Virus record (IMG/VR): IMGVR_UViG_3300033143_002018
Span: 1 to 43,922 of that record
Length of the DNA: 43,922 nt
Source: a virus
Direction: 5' to 3' (one strand)
Shown here: one piece after another, positions 27,674 to 35,636 of the stretch
How positions within the stretch are numbered: the stretch's first letter is position 1
How the letters are laid out: each line of letters opens with the position of its first letter
Notes under the pieces: generated by a model
Seen by the model: only the letters and a program-made list of their open reading frames with translations
Told to the model about the DNA's origin: nothing
Database searches by the model: none
Position numbers and translations under genes: made by a program

Positions 27674-30220
27674 TTAAATGCCGCAAGAGCCTCCAACACA
27701 TTCATGCTCCTTCTCTTCGTACTCCACTCCCTCTTGTCCGAGAGCTTCTTTCAAGTCTACTCTAGTCAAAGGTTGACCTCCTCTAGAGCCGTCAGGGTAG
27801 CACGTAAACCCTCGTAATCGTTTAGCATATTTTAACAAAGTCTTAGCGTTCTTCTTACTAGTCTCTTCATTATTCTCTTCACTTCCCCAAGGACTCATAT
27901 TACAAGTGGAGCTAATTGCCATATCAACGTACTGCTGTACGTCTGCCTGAAACTTAACCCTCTCTTTAAACGAGATATCGTAGGCATCTTGTATGTTCTC
28001 TAACTTAACTCCAGAGGCCTCTAATCGCTTCACAGCTCCGTCTATTACGTACTGGTAGTGCCAGTCCTTATCCTTTAGGTATCGTCTCTTGTACGCCTTA
28101 CAGAACAGAGGCTCTATGCCTGTAGTAGTCTCTGCTAATATTCCTATAGTTCCTGTAGGAGCAATAGCACGTACTCCTTTTGGAATAGCTACCCCAAGTT
28201 CTTTGGCAGTTATAAAAGCTGACGCATCAGACTCTCTCTTATAAGTATTCAACCATTTGTGCAGTTCTTGGGTAACTTCGTACTTAGAACCTCTAAGCAT
28301 TAACCACTCGTGAACTCCGCCTAGGCCTAATCCTATACGATTGTTCTTAACTCCTACTTCTTTAATTCTTTCTGTAGGTACGTCAGAATAAATGCCGCCA
28401 CACATCAAAAACTTAGTAGATAGATTAACAGCATCGCTAAATTCCTCTTTACTAGTAAACCTGTTCATCCATAGAGTGCCTAAGTTACACTTGTCACTAT
28501 CGTCTTCACTAGTCACTTCACAACAAGCATTTCTAAGAGACTCACTATCTTTTAAAAAGTTGAAAGCCATTCCAGGTTCGGCAGTTTCAAAAGCTTGTTT
28601 ACAATTGTAGTCCCATACTTTTTTAGCATGTTTGTGTAGTTCGTGTTTCTTATCTTCTATCGCAACAAAAAATTCTGTATCATAATTAACAGAAATATTA
28701 GTTCCGTCTAACTTGGCAGGAAAACTAAAGTCAGTTTCCTTCAAGGCTCTTATTTCTTTTGGCCAGTCTTTTACTTCCATGTAGGCGAATATATCTGGGT
28801 GCTTCCAGCTTAGTCCTGACCATATAGCACTACGTCTGGAGCCTCCTTGCATAATATGTCTGCCAGCTTCGTTGACCATTTGCATTAAAGCTATAGGGCC
28901 TGTAGAAAATCCACCAGTCCTTCCTATCGGAGCGCCTTCTTCTCTGACCGAAGAATAATCTACTCCAATTCCTCCACCAGTCATCAAGCTAGAGGTTATT
29001 TTCTGCATTAAGTCTGCCCAACCTTCTCTAGAATCTTCTGCACGAAATAAAAAACAATTAGAAGTGAGCAGACCGTTCGATAGAGTGAAGCTCTCACTGT
29101 TTGTATTAGTCACGCAGTATACGTCCACCTCCACTTTCAGTGGCGTAGTACTTACTACATCAACCCACATCTTGCTAGGCCTAGTGTTTGGTTTGTCTTT
29201 AATCTGGTCAGCTCTTATTAACGGTGCGGAGAAGGGCTTAATACCAATAACACAAAGCTCTCTAGAACTTCCGTTAAAAGGATTTACAGTACTAGCTACG
29301 TGGATTCCCGTAACTACACAGCCTCCCAAAGCTGCTAACTTAGCGATGTTTCTAGCTCTAGTCAAACCTTCGCAGGATATAGTGACAGTACTTGTTTTGG
29401 TAGAGCCGTCAGTTGCTAAGAGTCCCGCAATAAACCCTCTAGCATACTCTGGAGTAACTTGTAAAGACGGTAACTCTTTGTAGGATAACGGTTGTAGTCC
29501 TATTTTGTACCCTGTCTTTATAGTACGTACAGTGTCATAAGACCTTACTGCACCTCCTCCTACAACAATCTCCACAACTTCGTTCTCAAACCAATTAACT
29601 AATTCTTGTTTTTTTGGTCCTATTAAACATACGTGACTATAGTTTCCTGAGGAAGTGCCGTCGCCGAAAATTATACCGTGCTTCACTCCCTCAGAGTCTG
29701 TTTCTATGTTAGTATTAGGTAATGTTAGTGGTATCCGTTTTACTTCTAGAGTATTTACTCTACTCCCATCCGCCTGCCACCATCTGTGAGTGGCTGTAGC
29801 ATCCACGAACTCTCCGTTAGACAATGATAGTCTATACAAAGTATCTTTACCAACTTTTTTAACTACTCCGTACTCCCACTTGCTGAACCTGTTTAAAATT
29901 TTTACTTGTTTATCTTCTTTACTGTCTAATCGGAAGATCCCTTTGTCGGTTACGAACTCAGTCTCTCCGCTGAAGCAATTGTTAACTTGGTGAAGAGATC
30001 TTCCAGCTGAGTATAAATACCGTCCTCCTGGAATAAATTTTCTATCTACCATTAACTGAGTTATTTTTTCTTTATCTTCTGTACTTAGTAACTGTCCGCA
30101 CACATTGTCTACTACTCTATTGCAAGTCTGTTCCCAAGTCTCCTGCCCATTCATACTATACTTCTGAAGGTAAATGTTATGACTGAAAGAATTGTCCCAT
30201 ACGTCATATTTAGCTGTCAT
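27674..30220 (-). CDS. nrdJ: adenosylcobalamin-dependent ribonucleoside-triphosphate reductase (class II) with intein
   Basis: 848 residues from the ATG at 30220 (AAGGAG five bases upstream; a GTG six bases earlier abuts that site). Without the 307-residue intein the enzyme is 541 residues, short for the class. Landmarks: GGRYLYSAGRSLHQVNN before the intein, C389 after it, GGGIGVDYSSVREEG, QGGSRRSAIWSGLSWKHPDI, thiyl-radical Cys566 in NACCE, redox partner Cys578 in CNLG, and C-terminal shuttle cysteines in CVGGSC (841 and 846). It reduces NTPs to dNTPs using a B12 radical. It therefore needs a host that makes or imports cobalamin. It supplies dNTPs with ThyX, dUTPase and dNMP kinase. Confidence 0.93.
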   Translation of the reverse strand: MTAKYDVWDNSFSHNIYLQKYSMNGQETWEQTCNRVVDNVCGQLLSTEDKEKITQLMVDRKFIPGGRYLYSAGRSLHQVNNCFSGETEFVTDKGIFRLDSKEDKQVKILNRFSKWEYGVVKKVGKDTLYRLSLSNGEFVDATATHRWWQADGSRVNTLEVKRIPLTLPNTNIETDSEGVKHGIIFGDGTSSGNYSHVCLIGPKKQELVNWFENEVVEIVVGGGAVRSYDTVRTIKTGYKIGLQPLSYKELPSLQVTPEYARGFIAGLLATDGSTKTSTVTISCEGLTRARNIAKLAALGGCVVTGIHVASTVNPFNGSSRELCVIGIKPFSAPLIRADQIKDKPNTRPSKMWVDVVSTTPLKVEVDVYCVTNTNSESFTLSNGLLTSNCFLFRAEDSREGWADLMQKITSSLMTGGGIGVDYSSVREEGAPIGRTGGFSTGPIALMQMVNEAGRHIMQGGSRRSAIWSGLSWKHPDIFAYMEVKDWPKEIRALKETDFSFPAKLDGTNISVNYDTEFFVAIEDKKHELHKHAKKVWDYNCKQAFETAEPGMAFNFLKDSESLRNACCEVTSEDDSDKCNLGTLWMNRFTSKEEFSDAVNLSTKFLMCGGIYSDVPTERIKEVGVKNNRIGLGLGGVHEWLMLRGSKYEVTQELHKWLNTYKRESDASAFITAKELGVAIPKGVRAIAPTGTIGILAETTTGIEPLFCKAYKRRYLKDKDWHYQYVIDGAVKRLEASGVKLENIQDAYDISFKERVKFQADVQQYVDMAISSTCNMSPWGSEENNEETSKKNAKTLLKYAKRLRGFTCYPDGSRGGQPLTRVDLKEALGQEGVEYEEKEHECVGGSCGI
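29057..29977 (-). mobile_element. intein with LAGLIDADG-type homing endonuclease domain in the RNR
   Basis: 307 residues (82-388 of the host protein), from Cys in CFSGETEF to Asn in LLTSN, followed by the extein Cys389. Splicing blocks seen: N-terminal CFSGETEFVTDKG; block B DATATHRWW with the TxxH motif; and C-terminal ESFTLSNGLLTSN. The penultimate residue is Ser instead of the usual His. Two degenerate LAGLIDADG motifs, HGIIFGDGT (about 181-189) and GFIAGLLATDGS (about 262-273), indicate a homing endonuclease. The insertion point is exactly before the redox-active cysteine, a site hard to lose without killing the enzyme. Confidence 0.9.
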
Positions 30221-30249
30221 CTCCACTCCTTATAAAGTTAGTTAATTGT

Positions 30250-30537
30250 TTAATCGTTCCAGTAATCTTCTACTTCCGAAGGAGTGAGGTCTTCTGCTTT
30301 CTCAACTACCTTCTTACTATTTTCAATATCCTCAATCTTCTTTGTTAAGTCTTTGTCCTGATCTCTAAGGTCTTTAATACCTGAGTCGAGGTTGTCTGAT
30401 TCTACTTTAGTTTTGTTCAGTCTATTCTCAGCCTCACTAGCTACCAGACCGTCGCTCTTGCTTTTAAATAAGAAAGCTAATACTCCTCCAACTAGCAGTA
30501 GGAAATACATCCCATAGTCTTTAAGTTTATTCAGCAT
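30250..30537 (-). CDS. membrane-anchored coiled-coil protein
   Basis: 95 residues from the ATG at 30537 (AAGG six bases upstream); a start at 30558 is less likely. One membrane span (DYGMYFLLLVGGVLAFLF) then a charged coiled coil (DLRDQDKDLTKKIEDIENSK) and an acidic tail ending YWND. This layout resembles inner-membrane spanins, but the outer partner cannot be assigned. Overlaps the nuclease gene upstream by 11 bases. Confidence 0.72.
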   Translation of the reverse strand: MLNKLKDYGMYFLLLVGGVLAFLFKSKSDGLVASEAENRLNKTKVESDNLDSGIKDLRDQDKDLTKKIEDIENSKKVVEKAEDLTPSEVEDYWND

Positions 30538-31027
30538 TTTTAGCCTTCTTTGATACAATACCCTTCTCGTTCACTCTCATCTCTTCGTAGTAAACTCTGC
30601 CAGACTGAATAATATTTTTAATAGTTCTCTGGTTCTTAGATGCTTTAGAGTTTCCTGATTTAACTTCTAGAAAAACTATTCTTCCAGCGTCTAAATCGTA
30701 TACCACGTAGTCAATTGGGTTGCCTTGGAAGTGCATAGACTTAGGGTCGTAAGCACATCCGTCTAAGAACGGTACTAGATTCTCTGTTATCTGACCTAAC
30801 CTAGTTTCAGAGGATTTCTTTTGCGAGAGTAGTGTTTTGTATTTGTCTCTCTCTGCTTCCAATGTTAGTAGCGCAACCTCAGCGTCCAACAAAGCCTCCC
30901 CAGCTTTTATGTTGGCTTCTTGTCTCTCTAAATCATTCTTTAGAAAGGCGTCTATTGCTACCATTATTAGTAATAGTACTACTATAATACCAGCGAATAA
31001 AGCTAGTGATGTTCCTGCACCCATCAT
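30527..31027 (-). CDS. membrane-anchored Holliday-junction-resolvase-related nuclease
   Basis: 166 residues. A membrane span at the N-terminus (LALFAGIIVVLLLIMVAI), a coiled coil rich in Glu and Lys (about 30-75), then a nuclease domain: NPIDYVVYD, an IVFLEVKSGNSKASKNQR segment and a SGRVYYEEMRV ending. This is the arrangement of the 'endonuclease related to archaeal Holliday junction resolvase' family (PF10107-like), with a PD-(D/E)XK core: Asp in PIDY, then E-V-K. A nuclease at the membrane could degrade incoming or host DNA. The family match is motif-based. Confidence 0.75.
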   Translation of the reverse strand: MMGAGTSLALFAGIIVVLLLIMVAIDAFLKNDLERQEANIKAGEALLDAEVALLTLEAERDKYKTLLSQKKSSETRLGQITENLVPFLDGCAYDPKSMHFQGNPIDYVVYDLDAGRIVFLEVKSGNSKASKNQRTIKNIIQSGRVYYEEMRVNEKGIVSKKAKNAE

Positions 31028-31029
31028 AA

Positions 31030-31443
31030 TTATCTCCCTGCCTGACCTATAGCGTAACCTGCCGCTACTGTCGTAAGTACTCCGCCTGCGAACAATACCC
31101 AGTCTTTGTAGTTTGTGTTGGTACGAATTTTTATTAAAGCTGTCGTACTTCTCTCAGCTTCCTTGCGCCATAACTCTGACTTCTGATTTTCTTTGTCAGC
31201 AACTTTAATCAACAGTTCGTACTTAGTTTTGTACAAGTCAGTCAAATCTTCTTGTAAACTTAGTCTACCTTTAATATACTTTAGGGTATATTCACCTTGC
31301 CTTGCTTTATGTTCTGCTTCAGGACTGAACAAATACCCAGTGCAAGGAGCTACTTCACCTCTACCCAAACTTGTCACATTCTTCTCACAACTTATAGCCA
31401 TGTCAGAAAATACCAACGAAAGAAGCACTAATAAATATTTCAT
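31030..31443 (-). CDS. exported/membrane coiled-coil protein, possible lysis-associated
   Basis: 137 residues with a signal peptide (MKYLLVLLSLVFSDMAISC), a GEVAPCTGYLFSPEAEHKA segment, a long coiled coil (about 55-105) and a C-terminal membrane span (WVLFAGGVLTTVAAGYAIGQ). The G-x-x-A-P-x-x-G-x-L-x-S/P pattern followed by a coiled coil recurs in phage proteins near lysis genes. No endolysin is present in the window, so lysis function is only suggested. Two-base gap to the nuclease gene. Confidence 0.72.
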   Translation of the reverse strand: MKYLLVLLSLVFSDMAISCEKNVTSLGRGEVAPCTGYLFSPEAEHKARQGEYTLKYIKGRLSLQEDLTDLYKTKYELLIKVADKENQKSELWRKEAERSTTALIKIRTNTNYKDWVLFAGGVLTTVAAGYAIGQAGR

Positions 31444-31444
31444 A

Positions 31445-31720
31445 CTACCCTCTTTTTTTCTTACGCTTAGCTCTAACTCTAGCTAGTACGATCTCTTCTT
31501 CGTAAAAAGCTTTGAACCTTTTGGTAATTTTTATTTTTGGTCGGTGGTTGTTGTTGCCTGCTGCTTTTGCCGCCTCTTCCCTAATCAAGTTTAGGTGCTT
31601 CAGTTGAGCCTTCAAGGACTGCTCCCATGCAGCAAAGCTTGCTTTCCCTGACAACTTGATAGCCATCGGAGGAGTTTTGTTAGTACCTTGCTTAACAACT
31701 CTGGTGATCGAATCTGTCAT
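31445..31720 (-). CDS. hypothetical basic protein
   Basis: 91 residues, mostly helical and basic, especially the C-terminus (KAFYEEEIVLARVRAKRKKK). It may bind nucleic acid or sit at a membrane surface. One base separates it from the exported coiled-coil gene, and it overlaps the membrane gene upstream by four bases. No family recognised. Confidence 0.72.
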   Translation of the reverse strand: MTDSITRVVKQGTNKTPPMAIKLSGKASFAAWEQSLKAQLKHLNLIREEAAKAAGNNNHRPKIKITKRFKAFYEEEIVLARVRAKRKKKRG

Positions 31721-31956
31721 TTTGATTCTCCTTTAGGTTTGGTGTTGGTAGTAGCTCTTCTCATAACGTATATTCCTCCCAATGCTGCCATAGCCATTGA
31801 GTAAGAAGTTCCAGTAAATACTTCCATGGTTTGTCCGAACAATTCCATACCACTGACCAGTAGTTTAAGATTAACTAGTGCGAATCCTACTACAAATGCT
31901 GTGACAGTTACGGACTTGTTACCTGAAGTGTCTTTCAAAGTTATTTTATTTAACAT
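31717..31956 (-). CDS. small membrane protein of a common phage type
   Basis: 79 residues with two membrane segments (VTAFVVGFALVNLKLLVSGM and SYSMAMAALGGIYVMRRA). The start KDTSGNKSVT followed by a long membrane helix is common to small phage membrane proteins found in head or lysis regions; their function is not settled. It overlaps the RuvC-like gene by 11 bases. Confidence 0.72.
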   Translation of the reverse strand: MLNKITLKDTSGNKSVTVTAFVVGFALVNLKLLVSGMELFGQTMEVFTGTSYSMAMAALGGIYVMRRATTNTKPKGESK

Positions 31957-32626
31957 ATTGATCTAAAGCTCCTAGGTGAGGATTAACTTCGTAATCTCCC
32001 ATGACTACCTTGCCAACTCCATACTTCTTTGTCCAACCTAAACCGATAGCAATAGCGTCGTACAGATCAGAAGGAGTAGTTCTTTCTTTGCCTGTTATAT
32101 TTGAAATAGATCTTTCAGGTATTTCATACAACTCTAGAACAACTTCTTTTGTAGGAGCTTTATAATCTCTTTTATTTTTGCCGTTTTTATCTAAAGTTAT
32201 TGTAGGTTTAATTCCCAGCTGAGATCTCCAAGTCTGAGGAAGGATGGAGGAGACAGACACTCCGTTTTCTTCCGCAGCAACCTTCACTACCCCCATCATC
32301 TCAGGTAATACTTGAACGCCTACCATTTTTTTAGGGTTGATTGAGTATTGCTCAGACACAATGTAATCAACTTGGCCTACTACCCAGAAGTACTGACTAA
32401 TAGCTTTGAACAAGTACGAGTATTTCTCTTGGTCTTTCCACTTCCTATCGAGCCATAGACTACCACAACTAGATAACTGACAGGTCTTGTCAGCAAAGTT
32501 TACTTTCATTATAGAGTAGCCCGTACAAGCCGAGCTAACGTCTAAGAATAGTATGTTAACTTCTTCAACTTTTTGTCCAATATTTATATCGTCCTTAACG
32601 TCTTCTACCGTCTCTAATTTTCCCAT
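31946..32626 (-). CDS. RuvC-like Holliday junction resolvase
   Basis: 226 residues from the ATG at 32626 (GGAG eight bases upstream; an alternative ATG is at 32644). RNase H-like fold of the RuvC type: FLDVSSACTGYSIM (Asp29), IVSEQ (Glu92), and a C-terminal PSDLYDAIAIGLGW with two Asp, giving the four acidic residues that bind metal. Phage RuvC-like proteins resolve branched DNA before packaging. It follows the PhoH-like ATPase and the RecA-like gene in the same operon, so recombination or branch resolution is the likely job. Confidence 0.85.
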   Translation of the reverse strand: MGKLETVEDVKDDINIGQKVEEVNILFLDVSSACTGYSIMKVNFADKTCQLSSCGSLWLDRKWKDQEKYSYLFKAISQYFWVVGQVDYIVSEQYSINPKKMVGVQVLPEMMGVVKVAAEENGVSVSSILPQTWRSQLGIKPTITLDKNGKNKRDYKAPTKEVVLELYEIPERSISNITGKERTTPSDLYDAIAIGLGWTKKYGVGKVVMGDYEVNPHLGALDQYVK

Positions 32627-33134
32627 ACTGCTCTCTCCAATCATTCTCTAGTTTTAGTGCCAACTCCTCGTTGCCATCTTTCCTAGCTTTTTTAATGTCC
32701 TTACGTAAACATCTCTCAACATTATATTTACGTAGCTCTTCGTAATGCTCTATTCTAGTGTCTATCATTTCAACTTTATCTTGTTTAGATTTCATATCAC
32801 TACCGTAGTGTACGTACATCCTCTCCAAAGTCTTTCTAAGCATTCTCTGACTAACGGTTTCATTATTTGCCAAAGCAATAAGCTCTCGCATAGACCCTAA
32901 GGCATCCATGTAATCTTCTTTAGAACCTCTTTTACTGACTTGGTTGATCTTTTGTTTTACTGTGGACAACCCTTCAGAATATTTTCTTTGGGTATCTGAC
33001 TCAAAAATAATTTGGTTAGGTCTTGAGGTGTAGTATTGTAACTCTTTGTCTAGATCTTTCTCCAAGACATTTTGATCTACCCAGAACTTAATCAACACAT
33101 AGTTATCAACGAACCAGTTTATTATTTTTTTCAT
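32595..33134 (-). CDS. hypothetical helical protein
   Basis: 179 residues, almost entirely helical and rich in Lys, Glu and Arg, with an N-terminal aromatic segment (IINWFVDNYVLIKFWVDQNV). It may be a coiled-coil scaffold or nucleic-acid-binding protein. It overlaps the PhoH-like gene upstream by four bases and the RuvC-like gene downstream by 32. No family recognised. Confidence 0.75.
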   Translation of the reverse strand: MKKIINWFVDNYVLIKFWVDQNVLEKDLDKELQYYTSRPNQIIFESDTQRKYSEGLSTVKQKINQVSKRGSKEDYMDALGSMRELIALANNETVSQRMLRKTLERMYVHYGSDMKSKQDKVEMIDTRIEHYEELRKYNVERCLRKDIKKARKDGNEELALKLENDWREQYGKIRDGRRR

Positions 33135-33976
33135 AGTGTGTCACTTATTAGTTTAGAAAGAGCACTTCTCTCATTTTTGATTAATTCTATGTGACTGCTT
33201 AGATCACTGTTCTTAATCCTAGTGCTGTTGACTAACTTTGCTAGGCCAGTGTCTTCCGCCTTACCTCTTCTATCTATCTGCTCAAAACTACCAGTTAGTA
33301 TCAAGGCACAGTCTTCTCCTAGTCTAGTCCCGAGCATTCTAAGCTCATAAGGAGACAGTCCTGCAATCTCATCAGCCCATACTAAAGTTCCAGGAGGAAA
33401 AGAAATACCTCTCATCAACTGTACTGGTAAGTATTCTATCTCACCCTTCTCCATCATCATGTCAATGTAAGCTCCGTCATCACCCATAATAGCTTTAAGA
33501 GTATACAAAAAACTTGCAGTGTGGTTGGCGAATTTTTCTTCAGCAGATCCTGGAAATAGTCCCAAAGTTTTTCCTACTTCGTCAGTAGTTCTGGTTAGAA
33601 CTAACTTATTGTAAGATTTTTTGTTCAGTAACATCTCTAACACACAGGCTGCAGTTATGTAATTCTTTCCTGTACCTTCTTTACCAGTAACTATCTTTAA
33701 CTTTACGTCGTCGTCCAACAACATTCCCATAGCAAGGGATTGTTCAGTGTTTTTTGGTCTAACTCCAAAGGCTTGAGTAAATGGTATCTTCTCTATGAAA
33801 TTACCTTTTACAATTCCGTGCTGCTTCTTGCCTTCGGATTTTAATACTACTCCCATATTAGGATAAAACGTTTTGTCCTTGTTGTATCCAGACAAACTAA
33901 TCTTGCCGTCTTCGTACCACTGCTGCCAATCAGTTTCTTTTACATCTAATACCAATACACCAGAGTAAACTTCCAT
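33131..33976 (-). CDS. phoH: PhoH-like P-loop ATPase
   Basis: 281 residues. The core has TEQSLAMGMLLDDDVKLKIV, Walker A GKEGTGKN (98-105), RTTDEVGKTLGLFPGS, Walker B LVWADEIAGL and a SFEQID motif, the order seen in phage PhoH-like proteins, relatives of superfamily 1 helicases. The last Walker A residue is Asn rather than Thr or Ser, which is unusual because that residue normally coordinates magnesium. The function of phage PhoH is unsettled; RNA helicase or nuclease-linked roles are suggested for bacterial relatives. Confidence 0.88.
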   Translation of the reverse strand: MEVYSGVLVLDVKETDWQQWYEDGKISLSGYNKDKTFYPNMGVVLKSEGKKQHGIVKGNFIEKIPFTQAFGVRPKNTEQSLAMGMLLDDDVKLKIVTGKEGTGKNYITAACVLEMLLNKKSYNKLVLTRTTDEVGKTLGLFPGSAEEKFANHTASFLYTLKAIMGDDGAYIDMMMEKGEIEYLPVQLMRGISFPPGTLVWADEIAGLSPYELRMLGTRLGEDCALILTGSFEQIDRRGKAEDTGLAKLVNSTRIKNSDLSSHIELIKNERSALSKLISDTL

Positions 33977-33984
33977 AAATATTC

Positions 33985-34287
33985 CTACTTTATTTCTGTT
34001 TTTAGTTTAGTAGCTACCACCAATACAATTTCTAAAGCATCAGCCACGTACATTTTATTTCCAGTCTCTTCTGTATAATTCTTACACAAATACCTAACAA
34101 TGTCAAACAATTTATTAGATAAGTGTACTTTGTCTACACAAATATCGCAATCACAGTACCCTTCTTTTTCAGCAGTTAGCATACACTGTTTGAACCTCTC
34201 CAAAAAATTCTCTGGAGATTTGAAAGGAGCTGGTACTTCTGACTCGGTTATTTTCTTCTTACTGAAGATGTTGTATAGATTATCCAT
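33985..34287 (-). CDS. hypothetical protein with CDCDIC motif
   Basis: 100 residues from the ATG at 34287, with a GTG at 34311 as alternative start; neither has a strong ribosome-binding site, so coupling to dUTPase is likely. Mainly helical, with GYCDCDICVDK in the middle, a clustered Cys motif that could bind metal. The tail is YVADALEIVLVVATKLKTEI. It overlaps the dUTPase gene by 8 bases. Confidence 0.68.
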   Translation of the reverse strand: MDNLYNIFSKKKITESEVPAPFKSPENFLERFKQCMLTAEKEGYCDCDICVDKVHLSNKLFDIVRYLCKNYTEETGNKMYVADALEIVLVVATKLKTEIK

Positions 34288-34717
34288 TAGTATTGGTAGA
34301 TCCGAAACCACCGATTCTGTCTACTCCAGATATTTCAATGCCATTTCCAGATAAATACTCTGCTCCTGACAGCACTAACTGTGCCACTCGTTCGCCAACC
34401 TTAATCTCGTACGGCTCAGAACCTAAATTCAGAAGGAGTACTCCGATCTCATCAGGGTAATCAAGGTCAATAGTTCCTACTCCATTAGCCAATATGATGT
34501 TGTGTTTGTACGCCATAGAACTTCTTGCTCGTACTTGAATCTCCCCCAGCATGTTTGACTCCAAATCATAATCGTCAATCCACAGTCCTGTAGGCACTGC
34601 CACTACCTTGTTAGGGGGTAGGGTAATGTTTGCTGTACTTACTACATCCAAACCAGCTGACATCCCTGTTTGATAGCTTAGTATAGTTCCTGTTTTGTTT
34701 TTAAGACTAACTCTCAT
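34280..34717 (-). CDS. dut: dUTP diphosphatase (dUTPase)
   Basis: 145 residues with all five trimeric dUTPase motifs: SAGLDV (motif 1), RARSS (2), GVGTIDLDYPDEIGVLLLN (3), KVGERVAQLVL (4) and RIGGFGSTN (5). It hydrolyses dUTP to dUMP, preventing uracil incorporation and providing substrate for ThyX. It overlaps the RecA-like gene upstream by 11 bases. Confidence 0.97.
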   Translation of the reverse strand: MRVSLKNKTGTILSYQTGMSAGLDVVSTANITLPPNKVVAVPTGLWIDDYDLESNMLGEIQVRARSSMAYKHNIILANGVGTIDLDYPDEIGVLLLNLGSEPYEIKVGERVAQLVLSGAEYLSGNGIEISGVDRIGGFGSTNTNG

Positions 34718-35636
34718 TCTGCTCTCCTATCTCAATATCACCCCAACTGTCTTTGTGAGTGTCTTTGTAATGTTTGATCGCTGTTGCATCGTTCGGTATG
34801 ATCTCATCTGCTGTGATAACAAATTCTCCTGCCATCGACACAGCTCCAGAGTGGTTCTTCTCTGTAGTTATTTTGGACACTATGCCAAACTTAAGTTTTC
34901 TTCCTTCCTTAATAGCTTCTAGTTTTTTAGTTCTAGCAGTTTTGATTATTAAGGTACAAACGTAGTAAGGTTTTTCCCCACCGTAAGGAACAAAAGAAGT
35001 CATTCCCCCAGGGAATGTGGGAGGTTTGTTGTAGCCGCTGTTGATAAATACGGCTCCTACTTGCTTTGGGCAAGGCTCTTTCCTAGTGTCGTTGATCTTC
35101 TTAGAAAATATTCTTAAGTTTGCTGACAATACTTTACTAGCCACCATCATAGTCTTAGCTCTAGTTAGCTTACCTGTCTTTGGATCTTTTTTCACTTCTT
35201 GCCGGCTAATGGTGTTGCCTATTGAGTCCCAGAAGAACATAATATTTTCTGGCAAAACTCCTGAGTGCATATCTTGTATCCTAGCTTCCATAAACTCGAA
35301 CACATCTTCCATGTACTCTAACCCAGAGTGTACTATAGCATTGTCTTTGTTGAAACCCATAGACGCTGCTCTATCCCAGTCTACCTTACCTTCAGTGATA
35401 ATTAGGATAGGTAATATTCCTTGTTGTTGAGCTTTTGCAGCAGCGTGAAACAACAGGCTGGTCTTGCCTGTGTCACTCTTGCCGTAAATCTGTGTTATAT
35501 GTCCTAGTTCAAATCCAGGTTGACCTAACACTGATTGCAAACACTCGTCCAACACTACATACTTAGACTTCTTTAAAGGAACTTCATCAACTCCTATAGA
35601 ATCTTTGTACGATTGTAAGTTGAATTTCTTTACCAT
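34707..35636 (-). CDS. RecA/UvsX-like recombinase
   Basis: 309 residues. Walker A GKSDTGKT (52-59), ILPILIITEGKVDWDRAASM with the RecA-type acidic residue, Walker B-like IMFFWDSIGN, then GGEKPYYVCTLIIKTARTKK and SKITTEKNH typical of phage RecA/UvsX proteins. It would catalyse strand exchange in phage recombination and replication restart. It is shorter than E. coli RecA (353 residues), lacking the large C-terminal domain. Directly followed (downstream) by dUTPase and preceded by the exported ClpP-like gene. Confidence 0.87.
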   Translation of the reverse strand: MVKKFNLQSYKDSIGVDEVPLKKSKYVVLDECLQSVLGQPGFELGHITQIYGKSDTGKTSLLFHAAAKAQQQGILPILIITEGKVDWDRAASMGFNKDNAIVHSGLEYMEDVFEFMEARIQDMHSGVLPENIMFFWDSIGNTISRQEVKKDPKTGKLTRAKTMMVASKVLSANLRIFSKKINDTRKEPCPKQVGAVFINSGYNKPPTFPGGMTSFVPYGGEKPYYVCTLIIKTARTKKLEAIKEGRKLKFGIVSKITTEKNHSGAVSMAGEFVITADEIIPNDATAIKHYKDTHKDSWGDIEIGEQNES

